Positions 1-5,733 of a stretch of DNA of 9,908 bases are shown here, piece by piece. The notes under the pieces are model-generated. The model was not told the DNA's origin and searched no databases. It saw only the letters and a program-made list of their open reading frames with translations. Every line of letters starts with the position of its first letter. Position 1 is the stretch's first letter. This stretch comes from Lysobacterales bacterium. GTDB lineage: Bacteria > Pseudomonadota > Gammaproteobacteria > Xanthomonadales > SZUA-36. Location: positions 1-9,908 of the forward strand of contig DAOWGA010000125.1 of the NCBI GenBank assembly GCA_030637665.1, written 5' to 3'. Position numbers and translations under genes: made by a program.

Positions 1-30
1 CGTCGCGAGAAAATGGCACTGTGAGGACAG

Positions 31-85
31 TTTTTCGCTCTTTTGAGGCGAATAGCACCGCTATTTAACGAAAAAGAGCGGAAAA
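31..85. repeat. Nested inverted repeat
   Basis: The outer arms are 31-44 (TTTTTCGCTCTTTT) and 72-85. They pair over 14 positions, all Watson-Crick except one T/G pair at 35/81. Inside is a second perfect inverted repeat, AATAGC (51-56) and GCTATT (60-65), around a 3-base loop. The runs flanking the GC-rich core are T on the left and A on the right, the wrong way round for a classical bidirectional terminator. The function is therefore unassigned. It lies downstream of the rhomboid gene and of whatever gene ends near position 24. It could be a mobile-element relic, a folded RNA end or a protein-binding site. Confidence 0.5.
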
Positions 86-113
86 ATGGACCGCTGTGAC
101 ACTTTCGCAGCAG
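82..113 (-). terminator. Weak candidate Rho-independent terminator after the rhomboid gene
   Basis: Read on the minus strand, CTGCTG (113-108) can pair with CAGCGG (96-91), with one G/T wobble. Four bases later comes a run of five T (86-82). It begins about 25 bases past the rhomboid stop codon, in the right direction to end that transcript. The stem is short, the loop is long (11 bases) and the T run is offset, so this is only a candidate. The larger inverted repeat at 31-85 partly overlaps it. Confidence 0.27.
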
Positions 114-137
114 GAATACTTTCTACCGCGCAGGCTC

Positions 138-737
138 CTAGCGTTTCCAGGTCATACCCGGCCGCCAGCCCCATTTGTACAGCAGGCCGGCGCCAAAAAT
201 CATGCCACCCAGATGGGCGAAATGGGCGATGCCGGGCATTGACCTGGTCACGCCGAACAGTAGTTCGAGGCCACCATAAATCAGGACAAACCATTTCGCC
301 TGGATGGGCACCGGCAGAAAAATGAGGAAAATCCGGTTATTCGGCCACATGACGCCGTAGGCCAGTAACAGCCCGAATACCCCGCCAGAGGCGCCAATAG
401 TGGGATAGATGCCGCCTTCCATTTGCTGTACCAGCAATTGGATGATGCCGGCACCAACCGCACAGGTTGCGTAAAATACGGCAAAGCGTTGGCTTCCCCA
501 TGTTTTTTCCAGGGGAGTTCCGAACATCCACACAGCAAACATGTTGAAAAACAGGTGGTTGAAGCTTCCGTGCAGAAAAGCATAGGTCACCAACTGCCAG
601 GGAACGAAGAAACCGCTGTCAAAGGGCCACAGGGCGAGCGACGGTGACAGGTTTCTGCCCAGAAAGATGGCCGCACAGACAACGATAATACCCAGGGAAA
701 CAGGGGTGGGCATGTTGGTGATCTGGAATTTGTTCAA
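138..737 (-). CDS. Rhomboid family intramembrane serine protease
   Basis: A 199-residue polytopic membrane protein that should cleave transmembrane substrates within the inner membrane. The catalytic pair is visible: Ser117 in GASGG (115-119) and His175 in AHFAHLGG (171-178). The oxyanion-side His61 and Asn65 lie in the segment NHLFFNM (60-66), matching His150 and Asn154 of E. coli GlpG. Hydrophobic segments lie at about 14-27, 46-72, 85-103, 114-129, 137-156 and 169-188, which fits the six-helix rhomboid core. There is no GlpG-like N-terminal cytosolic domain, so this is the compact form. The start is TTG at 735-737, chosen because AAAGGAG sits 9 bases upstream. The first ATG (711-713) has no such site. 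The natural substrate cannot be told from the sequence. The gene stands alone and diverges from the LOG gene. Confidence 0.93.
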   Translation of the reverse strand: MNKFQITNMPTPVSLGIIVVCAAIFLGRNLSPSLALWPFDSGFFVPWQLVTYAFLHGSFNHLFFNMFAVWMFGTPLEKTWGSQRFAVFYATCAVGAGIIQLLVQQMEGGIYPTIGASGGVFGLLLAYGVMWPNNRIFLIFLPVPIQAKWFVLIYGGLELLFGVTRSMPGIAHFAHLGGMIFGAGLLYKWGWRPGMTWKR

Positions 738-746
738 AAAGGGTGA

Positions 747-753
747 CTCCTTT
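747..753 (-). promoter_or_regulatory. Ribosome binding site supporting a TTG start
   Basis: The minus strand reads AAAGGAG, a near-complete Shine-Dalgarno match, 9 bases before TTG at 737-735. It decides the rhomboid start in favour of TTG over the ATG eight codons downstream. Confidence 0.7.
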
Positions 754-761
754 GCCTGGTG

Positions 762-776
762 TTCATATTACAATAC
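762..776. promoter_or_regulatory. AT-rich core of the divergent rhomboid/LOG promoter region
   Basis: The 93-base spacer between the two divergent genes contains TACAAT on the plus strand at 769-774. This is a 5/6 match to a -10 box and would start LOG transcription near 781. The same patch offers TATTGT or TAATAT on the minus strand for the rhomboid gene. A minus-strand TTGACG lies at 802-797, but its spacing to TATTGT is about 21 bases, longer than usual. No good plus-strand -35 box is visible. Promoters in both directions must lie somewhere in this gap, but the exact boxes are guesses. Confidence 0.27.
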
Positions 777-830
777 GCGGGCTTTCAAAAGTCCATCGTC
801 AACTGCTGGCGTAAACAGGATTGGTCCAAA

Positions 831-1448
831 ATGGATATGCAAAAAGAAAACTCGCCTGCAATTGTGCGCCGGGTAACCGTGTACGCATCTTCGAGCAATG
901 CGCTTGCTGAGTCCTATTATGATGCCGCCGGTCGTCTCGGAGCCGTCCTGGGCGCTGCCGGGCTGGATATCATCTACGGAGGGGGCGGGGTCGGCCTGAT
1001 GCGGGCGATGGCGGACCATGCACTTGCCGCTGGCGCTCACGTCCATGGCGTAATCCCCGGTTTTCTGAATACCGTTGAGCATGCTCACAAGAATCTGAGC
1101 CGTCTGGAAGTTGTTAATGACATGCGGGAGCGGAAACACCGTATGCTGGTCGATTCGAACGCAGTCGTATCGCTGCCCGGTGGCAGCGGGACTTTTGAGG
1201 AGGTGTTCGAGGCTCTTACTCTCAAGCGCCTTGGCCAGTTCCTCGGCCCGGTCATACTGGTGAACACGAATAATTACTTCGATCGCCTGGTCGATTTTCT
1301 CCAGCACAGTGTCAGCGAGCGATTCATGTCTGAGTTGCACCTGGACATGTGGTCCCTGGTCGATGAACCGGAGGATGTCATTGATGCCATGTCATCGGCG
1401 AAATACTGGAGCCGTGACGCCTTCAAATTCGCTGCGGTGGGTGCATAA
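831..1448 (+). CDS. LOG family protein (nucleoside 5'-monophosphate phosphoribohydrolase)
   Basis: A 205-residue Rossmann-like protein of the LOG family, often misnamed lysine decarboxylase. Characterised members release the free base from cytokinin riboside 5'-monophosphates or other nucleoside monophosphates. The family signatures are intact: GGGGVGLM (50-57), the MRERK stretch with Arg99 and Lys102 (98-102), and PGGSGTFEE (116-124), where the PGG-GT-E motif forms the phosphate-binding active site. The ATG at 831 is preferred because AGGA lies 10 bases upstream and family homology begins shortly after it. An in-frame ATG at 759 would add 24 residues unlike the family and would start upstream of the candidate -10 box. 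An ATG at 837 is also possible. The next gene begins 30 bases after the stop, so the two may be co-transcribed. The physiological substrate is unknown. Confidence 0.92.
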   Translation: MDMQKENSPAIVRRVTVYASSSNALAESYYDAAGRLGAVLGAAGLDIIYGGGGVGLMRAMADHALAAGAHVHGVIPGFLNTVEHAHKNLSRLEVVNDMRERKHRMLVDSNAVVSLPGGSGTFEEVFEALTLKRLGQFLGPVILVNTNNYFDRLVDFLQHSVSERFMSELHLDMWSLVDEPEDVIDAMSSAKYWSRDAFKFAAVGA

Positions 1449-1478
1449 GCGGCATGTTGCAGGGAAGCAGATAATCAC

Positions 1479-2315
1479 ATGATCAATAGACAAGCCCGTG
1501 TAGTTCCAGCGCGCCATGGCATTGCCTGGCTGGTGCAAAGCATGACACTGTTACGCGCCCAGCCGGCAAGGCTGTTTCTGCTCGCCATGCTGCTTCAGGT
1601 CATGATGGGCTTGACCCAGGTGCCCATCGTTGGATTCCTGTTGATCATTTCCGTGCCCGCGTTGTCGGCCGGCTTGTTGCAGGCTTTCCTGGTGACTGCA
1701 GAGGGCGGCAAACCGTCACCAAATTTGCTGTTCCGGCCACTATTGTCCGGCGCCCATTCCATGCGCATGCTGGCCATGGGCGCCCTGATGTTTGCAGTGG
1801 GTGTCCTGACTGTCTCCCTGGTTCTTTCCGGAAGCGAAGCCATACTGGATCCGGAATTACTGTCCAGGATCGAGCAGGGTGATGTCGAAGCACTGTCTTC
1901 CCTGGACCAGGGTGCTCTGCACAAAATGGTTTTGGCGTTTCTGATCGGAATTTCGGTTAGCGGCACTCTGAGCTACATGACGATCCCCCTGATGTGGTTT
2001 CATGACCGCAGACTGGGATCAGCACTGGGTGAGGGCCTCAAAGCCCTTGTCGTCAACTGGAAGCCGTTTCTTGTACTGGGGCTTGGCCTGGCTGCTTTGT
2101 TGATTCCCGTATCGCTGGCTGCCGGAATCCTGTTCCTGTGGGTGGGAAGCGCTGGTGGTCTTGCCTTCGTCGTGCTGGGCCTGGTGATGCTCCTGTTGCT
2201 GGCTTTCCAGCTGATACTCTTCGGCACGCAATTCTGTGCCTTTCGCGACATCTTTGGACTTGATACCGGGCAGGCGGACTCTGAGGAGTCGGATGAAGGT
2301 CAGCTGGTAGCCTAA
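1479..2315 (+). CDS. Multi-span membrane protein, BPSS1780 family-like
   Basis: A 278-residue inner-membrane protein of unknown function. It opens with a short basic N-terminus carrying a VPARHGIAWL-like stretch (9-18), followed by an amphipathic segment with LLRAQPARLF (24-33). This opening resembles the BPSS1780 family of uncharacterised proteobacterial membrane proteins. Hydrophobic segments lie at about 31-47, 50-72, 96-117, 150-171, 196-223 and 226-249. Between the third and fourth is a polar acidic loop (118-148). The C-terminal tail (262-278) is acidic and soluble. There are no catalytic motifs that I recognise. It follows the LOG gene by 30 bases on the same strand, with a purine-rich AGGGAAG placed further from the ATG than usual. 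It ends 34 bases from the convergent tatC end. The family assignment rests on recollection of the N-terminal pattern. Confidence 0.75.
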   Translation: MINRQARVVPARHGIAWLVQSMTLLRAQPARLFLLAMLLQVMMGLTQVPIVGFLLIISVPALSAGLLQAFLVTAEGGKPSPNLLFRPLLSGAHSMRMLAMGALMFAVGVLTVSLVLSGSEAILDPELLSRIEQGDVEALSSLDQGALHKMVLAFLIGISVSGTLSYMTIPLMWFHDRRLGSALGEGLKALVVNWKPFLVLGLGLAALLIPVSLAAGILFLWVGSAGGLAFVVLGLVMLLLLAFQLILFGTQFCAFRDIFGLDTGQADSEESDEGQLVA

Positions 2316-2349
2316 CCTGTACCATGCGGGTTTGGAATGTGGGTTCGGG

Positions 2350-3141
2350 CTATTCTTCTGCTTCTTCTGCTTCTTCTGCTTCTTCGGCCTCTGATACACG
2401 ATGGGGAAGCAGAATCCGGGACATCAGTAATCCGACTTCAAACAACAACCACATGGGCAGCGCCAGCAGCGTCTGGGAAATGACATCCGGAGGCGTAAGA
2501 AGCATGCCCATGGCAAAAGCACCCACCAGCACATAGGCGCGCATCTTTGCGAGTTTTTCCACCGTGGTCATCCCGGTTGCAACCAGGATGATGGTGGCAA
2601 TCGGTACCTCAAACGTAATACCGAAGGCCAGGAACAGTGTCATGACAAAGTCCAGGTATTTGCTGATATCGGTCATGACCGTGACGCCTTCCGGTGCGAC
2701 CCGGGTGAAGAAACCGAATACCAGTGGAAAGACTACAAAATAGGCGAAAGCGCATCCGGCGTAGAAAAGGAACACGGCCGAATAAAGTAATGGCTTGGCG
2801 AGGCGTTTCTCCTTCCGGTATAGCGCCGGCGCCACAAAGGCCCACAGCTGGTAAAGAACTACCGGAATGGAAAGAATTAAAGCCAGTAGCAGCGCCAGTT
2901 TGAACGGTGTGAGGAACGGTGAAGCCACGTCAATGGCAATCATGCTGCTGCCTTCAGGCAGGATCGAGGTGAGTGGCGCCGCCAGCATGGCATAGAGCTT
3001 ACGTGAGAAGGGCAGCAGCACCAGCAACACTACCAGCACAGAGGCACAGGCTTTGAGCAGCCTGCTGCGCAGTTCTACCAGGTGCTCAAGGAAACTGAGT
3101 TCCTTGTCCTCGCTGTCACTATTTTCGGTCATCGGCTTCAT
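2350..3141 (-). CDS. tatC: Twin-arginine translocase subunit TatC
   Basis: A 263-residue receptor and core subunit of the Tat system, which binds the twin-arginine signal and moves folded proteins across the inner membrane with TatA and TatB. Family motifs are present: [13 protein letters not shown] (17-29), with Glu23 matching E. coli Glu15; [14 protein letters not shown] (100-113), with Glu111 matching E. coli Glu103; FEVP (177-180), carrying the conserved membrane Glu178; and TPPDVISQ (216-223). Six membrane helices fit at about 31-46, 80-103, 119-145, 165-189, 202-215 and 222-242. Length is close to the E. coli protein (258). The start overlaps the tatB end by 23 bases. ATG at 3141 or the in-frame ATG three codons later (3132) are both plausible. 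The last 12 residues are four AEE units encoded by a 9-bp tandem repeat. Confidence 0.97.
   Translation of the reverse strand: MKPMTENSDSEDKELSFLEHLVELRSRLLKACASVLVVLLVLLPFSRKLYAMLAAPLTSILPEGSSMIAIDVASPFLTPFKLALLLALILSIPVVLYQLWAFVAPALYRKEKRLAKPLLYSAVFLFYAGCAFAYFVVFPLVFGFFTRVAPEGVTVMTDISKYLDFVMTLFLAFGITFEVPIATIILVATGMTTVEKLAKMRAYVLVGAFAMGMLLTPPDVISQTLLALPMWLLFEVGLLMSRILLPHRVSEAEEAEEAEEAEE
2353..2388. repeat. 9-bp tandem repeat at the 3' end of tatC
   Basis: There are four copies of TTCTTCTGC on the plus strand (2353-2361, 2362-2370, 2371-2379, 2380-2388). The first three are identical and the fourth has TTCTTCGGC. On the minus strand it encodes four AEE units (residues 252-263) directly before the tatC stop. 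The unit is a multiple of three, so gain or loss of copies keeps the frame. Confidence 0.9.
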
Positions 3142-3478
3142 CCGTCTCGCCGGCTTTGCCGCCAGCAGCCGGATTCAGGTCCTTCAGAGAATTCACCTCG
3201 GACTTGACGTCATCAACGGTGGACTTGACGTCATCAACGGTGGACTTGAAGTCATCAACGGTGGACTTTATTTCATTCTCGAAATGCTTGAGCGGTTCTT
3301 TGAGTTCTTCCGCACGGAGCTCGGCCTCAATTGAATTCCTGAGACTAAACCAGCTGGCGCGTGCTTTGCGCGCAACACCGCCGAGTGTTCTTGCGACACG
3401 TGGCAGACGTTCGGGGCCGAGCACCAGCAGGCCCACAAGAGAGAGCAGCAGGAGTTCTGCAAATCCAACGTCAAACAT
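3119..3478 (-). CDS. tatB: Sec-independent translocase subunit TatB
   Basis: A 119-residue single-span protein that pairs with TatC in the receptor complex and passes bound cargo to TatA. The order is typical: a short N-terminus [10 protein letters not shown], a membrane helix at about 7-20, the hinge GPERLP (21-26), then an amphipathic helix (about 27-50) and a charged cytosolic tail. The conserved Glu8 and the GPERLP hinge distinguish it from TatA. The tail carries four heptads (71-98) of the type KSTVDDV, encoded by a 21-bp tandem repeat. Their hydrophobic residues (74, 77, 81, 84, 88, 91, 95, 98) are spaced 3-4 apart, as in a coiled coil. The last part (100-119) is polar and probably disordered. 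The ATG lies 23 bases after the tatA stop, with AAGG 11 bases upstream. The 3' end overlaps tatC. Confidence 0.96.
   Translation of the reverse strand: MFDVGFAELLLLSLVGLLVLGPERLPRVARTLGGVARKARASWFSLRNSIEAELRAEELKEPLKHFENEIKSTVDDFKSTVDDVKSTVDDVKSEVNSLKDLNPAAGGKAGETDEADDRK
3201..3268. repeat. 21-bp tandem repeat inside tatB
   Basis: The three unit copies lie at 3201-3221, 3222-3242 and 3243-3263. The first two are identical and the third has a single C-to-A change, followed by a partial copy (GACTT, 3264-3268). The translated minus strand gives successive seven-residue KSTVDDV/F units (residues 71-91) plus a diverged unit, KSEVNSL (92-98). The unit length of exactly one heptad preserves both the reading frame and the helical phase when the copy number changes. 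Confidence 0.93.
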
Positions 3479-3501
3479 GGCAATATCGCCTTGCAGGAGT
3501 A

Positions 3502-3750
3502 TCAGTTGCTGGATTTGGATTTCTTGACGGGTTCTTCAGCTGCGACGGAAGACTCCTTGTCGTCTGAAATTTGGTCCGGCTCGAGTTTTTCCTCTGTAGC
3601 CTCTGATACGTCTTCCATGCCCTTGCGGAAGCCTTTGATTGCCGCGCCCAGGTCGCCGCCCATGTTTCGCAACCGCTTGGTACCGAATACCAGAACGACA
3701 ATAAGTAGCAGGATGAGTAACTGCCACATGCTGATTCCACCAATGCCCAT
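3502..3750 (-). CDS. tatA: Sec-independent translocase subunit TatA
   Basis: An 82-residue single-span protein that polymerises to form the Tat transport path. It shows the TatA pattern: an N-terminal segment [20 protein letters not shown] (1-20) ending in the hinge [10 protein letters not shown] (22-31), then an amphipathic helix with [11 protein letters not shown] (35-45), then an acidic and lysine-rich tail. The FGTK-R-L hinge and the FRKGM stretch separate it from the neighbouring TatB. GGAG lies 8 bases before the ATG. It is the first gene of tatABC. The 81-base gap upstream separates it from the IPTL-CTERM gene on the same strand. I see no clear terminator there and only a weak A/T-rich patch (TTTAAAAT on the minus strand near 3787-3780) that could belong to a promoter. 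Confidence 0.96.
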   Translation of the reverse strand: MGIGGISMWQLLILLLIVVLVFGTKRLRNMGGDLGAAIKGFRKGMEDVSEATEEKLEPDQISDDKESSVAAEEPVKKSKSSN

Positions 3751-3831
3751 GATCGTGCTCCGTAATGCTGGTTAGAGGATTTTAAACCAAACTGGCCCGC
3801 AAAGGCATAGTGAAAGTCAAAGGCGACAGAC

Positions 3832-5439
3832 TCAGAACCGCCGGGTGGCCCAAAGACCGGTCAGCAACATGAGCGCGGAAAACAAAATCAGCCCGTATTG
3901 GTTCAGTGTAGGAATGCCTTCAAGGAAAACCATATTGGTCACGGTGCAGGATTGAGGTTCATCACCAATTTTGATGCTGGTCCATTCGGCACAGGTGCTT
4001 TCCGATTCAACCGCACTGTTCATCGTATTTTCTTGCGTGCGGCATTGTGTGCCGCCGTTGAAGTCTGGTTGGACCATGGCGGTGTGGACGTTGTCAGTTT
4101 CAGTGCTAAAGTCCCAGCTCCAGAACATGTCACCGTCCTGGTATTCACCGTCCCCGCCAGCCACGTCAGAACAAAACAGCTCAATCGTGGCTGTAGCCTC
4201 GCTATCGATGTCTTCTATGGTGTACAGCCACTGACTGCTCACGGTGATGGCGACTGGCGTCACTTCATTATGAATCAGGCAGAGGTTATTCTCCCCGATG
4301 CCCACGCCCTCGAAGCTACAGGGACCGGCGGCTTCGTTTGTGCTGCAGGCTGCGTCTGCCTGGCAGTCATAATTGGCTGTGTAACCGTCAGGTGTCTCTT
4401 CCCACAGGTCGCAGTTGAGATTGCCATTGGCGAATGATTCAACAATGAATTTAACTTCAAATTCACCCAATGGCCCTTCATTGGGCAGAACGGTCAGTGA
4501 CTGTTCGAGAGGCAGACCCGTGTTACATTGAATCTTGAGCTCGACGGGGGTGATATTGTTTCCATCGGCAAAACGCTTCTGAACGGAGAATTCTGCATTT
4601 TCTCCGCTACCGGTGGGTGCGCAACCCCTCGGTACGGTGATCGCCAGGCTCTCGAACCCTTGCTCGGTGGTATTTCGAACATCGGAAGCTGCGCCGGTTG
4701 ATGTGTTGATTCGCATCACCTGGCTGGGGAGGTCCAGCAGGCGTCTGTCCGTGATGGCCCAGAGCTGACCCGCATCGTCGAAAGCCAAGCCGCCTTCAGT
4801 GTAATTGCCCGCGGCCGGGCCCAGTGGTCCGATTTCAGTAGCCTTACCGGTTTGCGGGTTGATCTGGTACAGGCTGGGCGAATCCACATTGCCGTTCTGA
4901 TCCATGCCATTGCCCAGGCCATACAACTTGACGGGAATTCCGTATGCGGCTATCGCGCTGATGCGCACACCAAGGGCGCCCTCACTGCCGACCAGGCTGG
5001 CTGTTCCGTCCAGGCTCATTTGGTAAAGAGACCGATTGAAGACTGATGTCAGGTACAACAACCCGTCACAGGCGAAGGTCATGCCAAAGTCGTTATTGAC
5101 ACCTGATGGCAGGCCGGTAATGAAGACATCACCATCACTTTGAATGATGGCTGTATCCGTGCTCAGCGGAAACAACTTCATGGATTCGTCATCGACAGCG
5201 TAAAGTATTTCTTCAGGTGAGAAGGCCAGGCCTTCAACATCGATCCGAGGCTGGCCTGAAGCAGGTTTCACGGTTCCGACCCGGGTTTCGGCGCCGCTAA
5301 TCAGGTCAATGCGGTACAAGCCTTCGGCATTAGTCGTTCCACTGTCCGAGTTGATGCTGTAAGCAACAGGCGCAGCGGCCAAAGACGCAGACAGCGCCGT
5401 CAGCAACATCACGACCATTGTATTAAACAGCTTTTGCAT
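3832..5439 (-). CDS. Secreted IPTL-CTERM sorting-domain protein with propeller-like N-terminal half
   Basis: A 535-residue exported protein. Residues 1-23 form a Sec-type signal peptide (MQKLFNTMVVMLLTALSA core, then an alanine-rich cleavage region) without a twin-arginine motif. Residues about 25-270 contain repeated beta-type units such as LYRIDLISGA, LYQMSLDGTA, LYQINPQTGKA and VMRINTSTGA, interleaved with GLAF-like strands. This is the pattern of a beta-propeller similar to DUF4394/DUF6923-type proteins. Residues about 280-505 are beta-rich modules containing ten of the protein's twelve cysteines, which suggests disulfides in an oxidising compartment. The tail has IPTLNQYG (509-516), a hydrophobic helix (about 517-530) and a terminal ATRRF. 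This is the IPTL-CTERM architecture, thought to be processed by an exosortase of the XrtH type. No exosortase is in the window. The cargo role is unknown; surface or extracellular matrix is an inference. Confidence 0.85.
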   Translation of the reverse strand: MQKLFNTMVVMLLTALSASLAAAPVAYSINSDSGTTNAEGLYRIDLISGAETRVGTVKPASGQPRIDVEGLAFSPEEILYAVDDESMKLFPLSTDTAIIQSDGDVFITGLPSGVNNDFGMTFACDGLLYLTSVFNRSLYQMSLDGTASLVGSEGALGVRISAIAAYGIPVKLYGLGNGMDQNGNVDSPSLYQINPQTGKATEIGPLGPAAGNYTEGGLAFDDAGQLWAITDRRLLDLPSQVMRINTSTGAASDVRNTTEQGFESLAITVPRGCAPTGSGENAEFSVQKRFADGNNITPVELKIQCNTGLPLEQSLTVLPNEGPLGEFEVKFIVESFANGNLNCDLWEETPDGYTANYDCQADAACSTNEAAGPCSFEGVGIGENNLCLIHNEVTPVAITVSSQWLYTIEDIDSEATATIELFCSDVAGGDGEYQDGDMFWSWDFSTETDNVHTAMVQPDFNGGTQCRTQENTMNSAVESESTCAEWTSIKIGDEPQSCTVTNMVFLEGIPTLNQYGLILFSALMLLTGLWATRRF

Positions 5440-5733
5440 CAGCGCAGAGTCCGGCCTCGTTTTCTTAACGATGGGATAGTCATGCTAGCAGAATAAACAA
5501 ATAAAACAAGACCTTAGTGTGTACTGTTTCAGTTCATTACGCCGTTGTTGTGTTTTTGCCACAGCGATAATTGACCCTGTTTTACACGGCTTGGCATAGT
5601 TGAGGTCGGGAAGTTTCGAAAATGTAAGCATTTATACGAATTAGACAAGGAATGGCTATCAATTTTGGCGGTTTTATCGGAACATATGCGCTTCGTGTGG
5701 CGTATGCGCAACATGACCTGAGCAGGACCCCAA
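5440..5733. promoter_or_regulatory. Divergent intergenic region between the IPTL-CTERM gene and hemH
   Basis: This 294-base spacer must contain promoters for both flanking genes. Its centre is noticeably A/T-rich. For hemH, TTGACC (5571-5576) followed after 19 bases by CATAGT (5596-5601) is the best -35/-10 pair I see, but the spacing is long and the match imperfect. For the minus-strand gene, TTGTTT and TAGCAT are spaced 16 bases apart within about 5482-5509, also weak. A heptamer TATGCGC occurs twice, 18 bases apart start to start, at about 5685-5709. No RNA gene, riboswitch or credible small ORF was recognised. Confidence 0.3.

Noticed and set aside
1..24. A possible gene end on the plus strand: frame 1 reads RREKMAL and then TGA
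   Set aside because: Eight codons are too few to call a gene. It may be the real 3' end of a gene outside the window, but nothing here identifies it.
759..830. Upstream ATG extension of the LOG gene
   Set aside because: The extra 24 residues do not resemble the family, there is no good ribosome site, and the ATG would lie before the likely -10 box. The ATG at 831 fits better.
768..1340. A 190-codon open frame opposite the LOG gene
   Set aside because: The LOG signatures on the plus strand are intact, and the antisense translation has no family features.
2316..2349. A bidirectional terminator between the convergent plus-strand membrane gene and tatC
   Set aside because: The 34-base gap shows no stable inverted repeat or T/A runs.
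3201..3263. Regular repeats as a possible CRISPR array
   Set aside because: The units are contiguous without spacers, 21 bp long, in frame within tatB, and translate to a regular heptad.
3751..3831. A terminator between the IPTL-CTERM gene and tatA
   Set aside because: Only a very short GCC/GGC stem is visible, without a T run, so no terminator was annotated.
3898..4437. A 179-codon open frame opposite the IPTL-CTERM gene
   Set aside because: The minus-strand protein has a signal peptide, a modular body and a sorting tail. The plus-strand translation has none of these and no convincing ribosome site.
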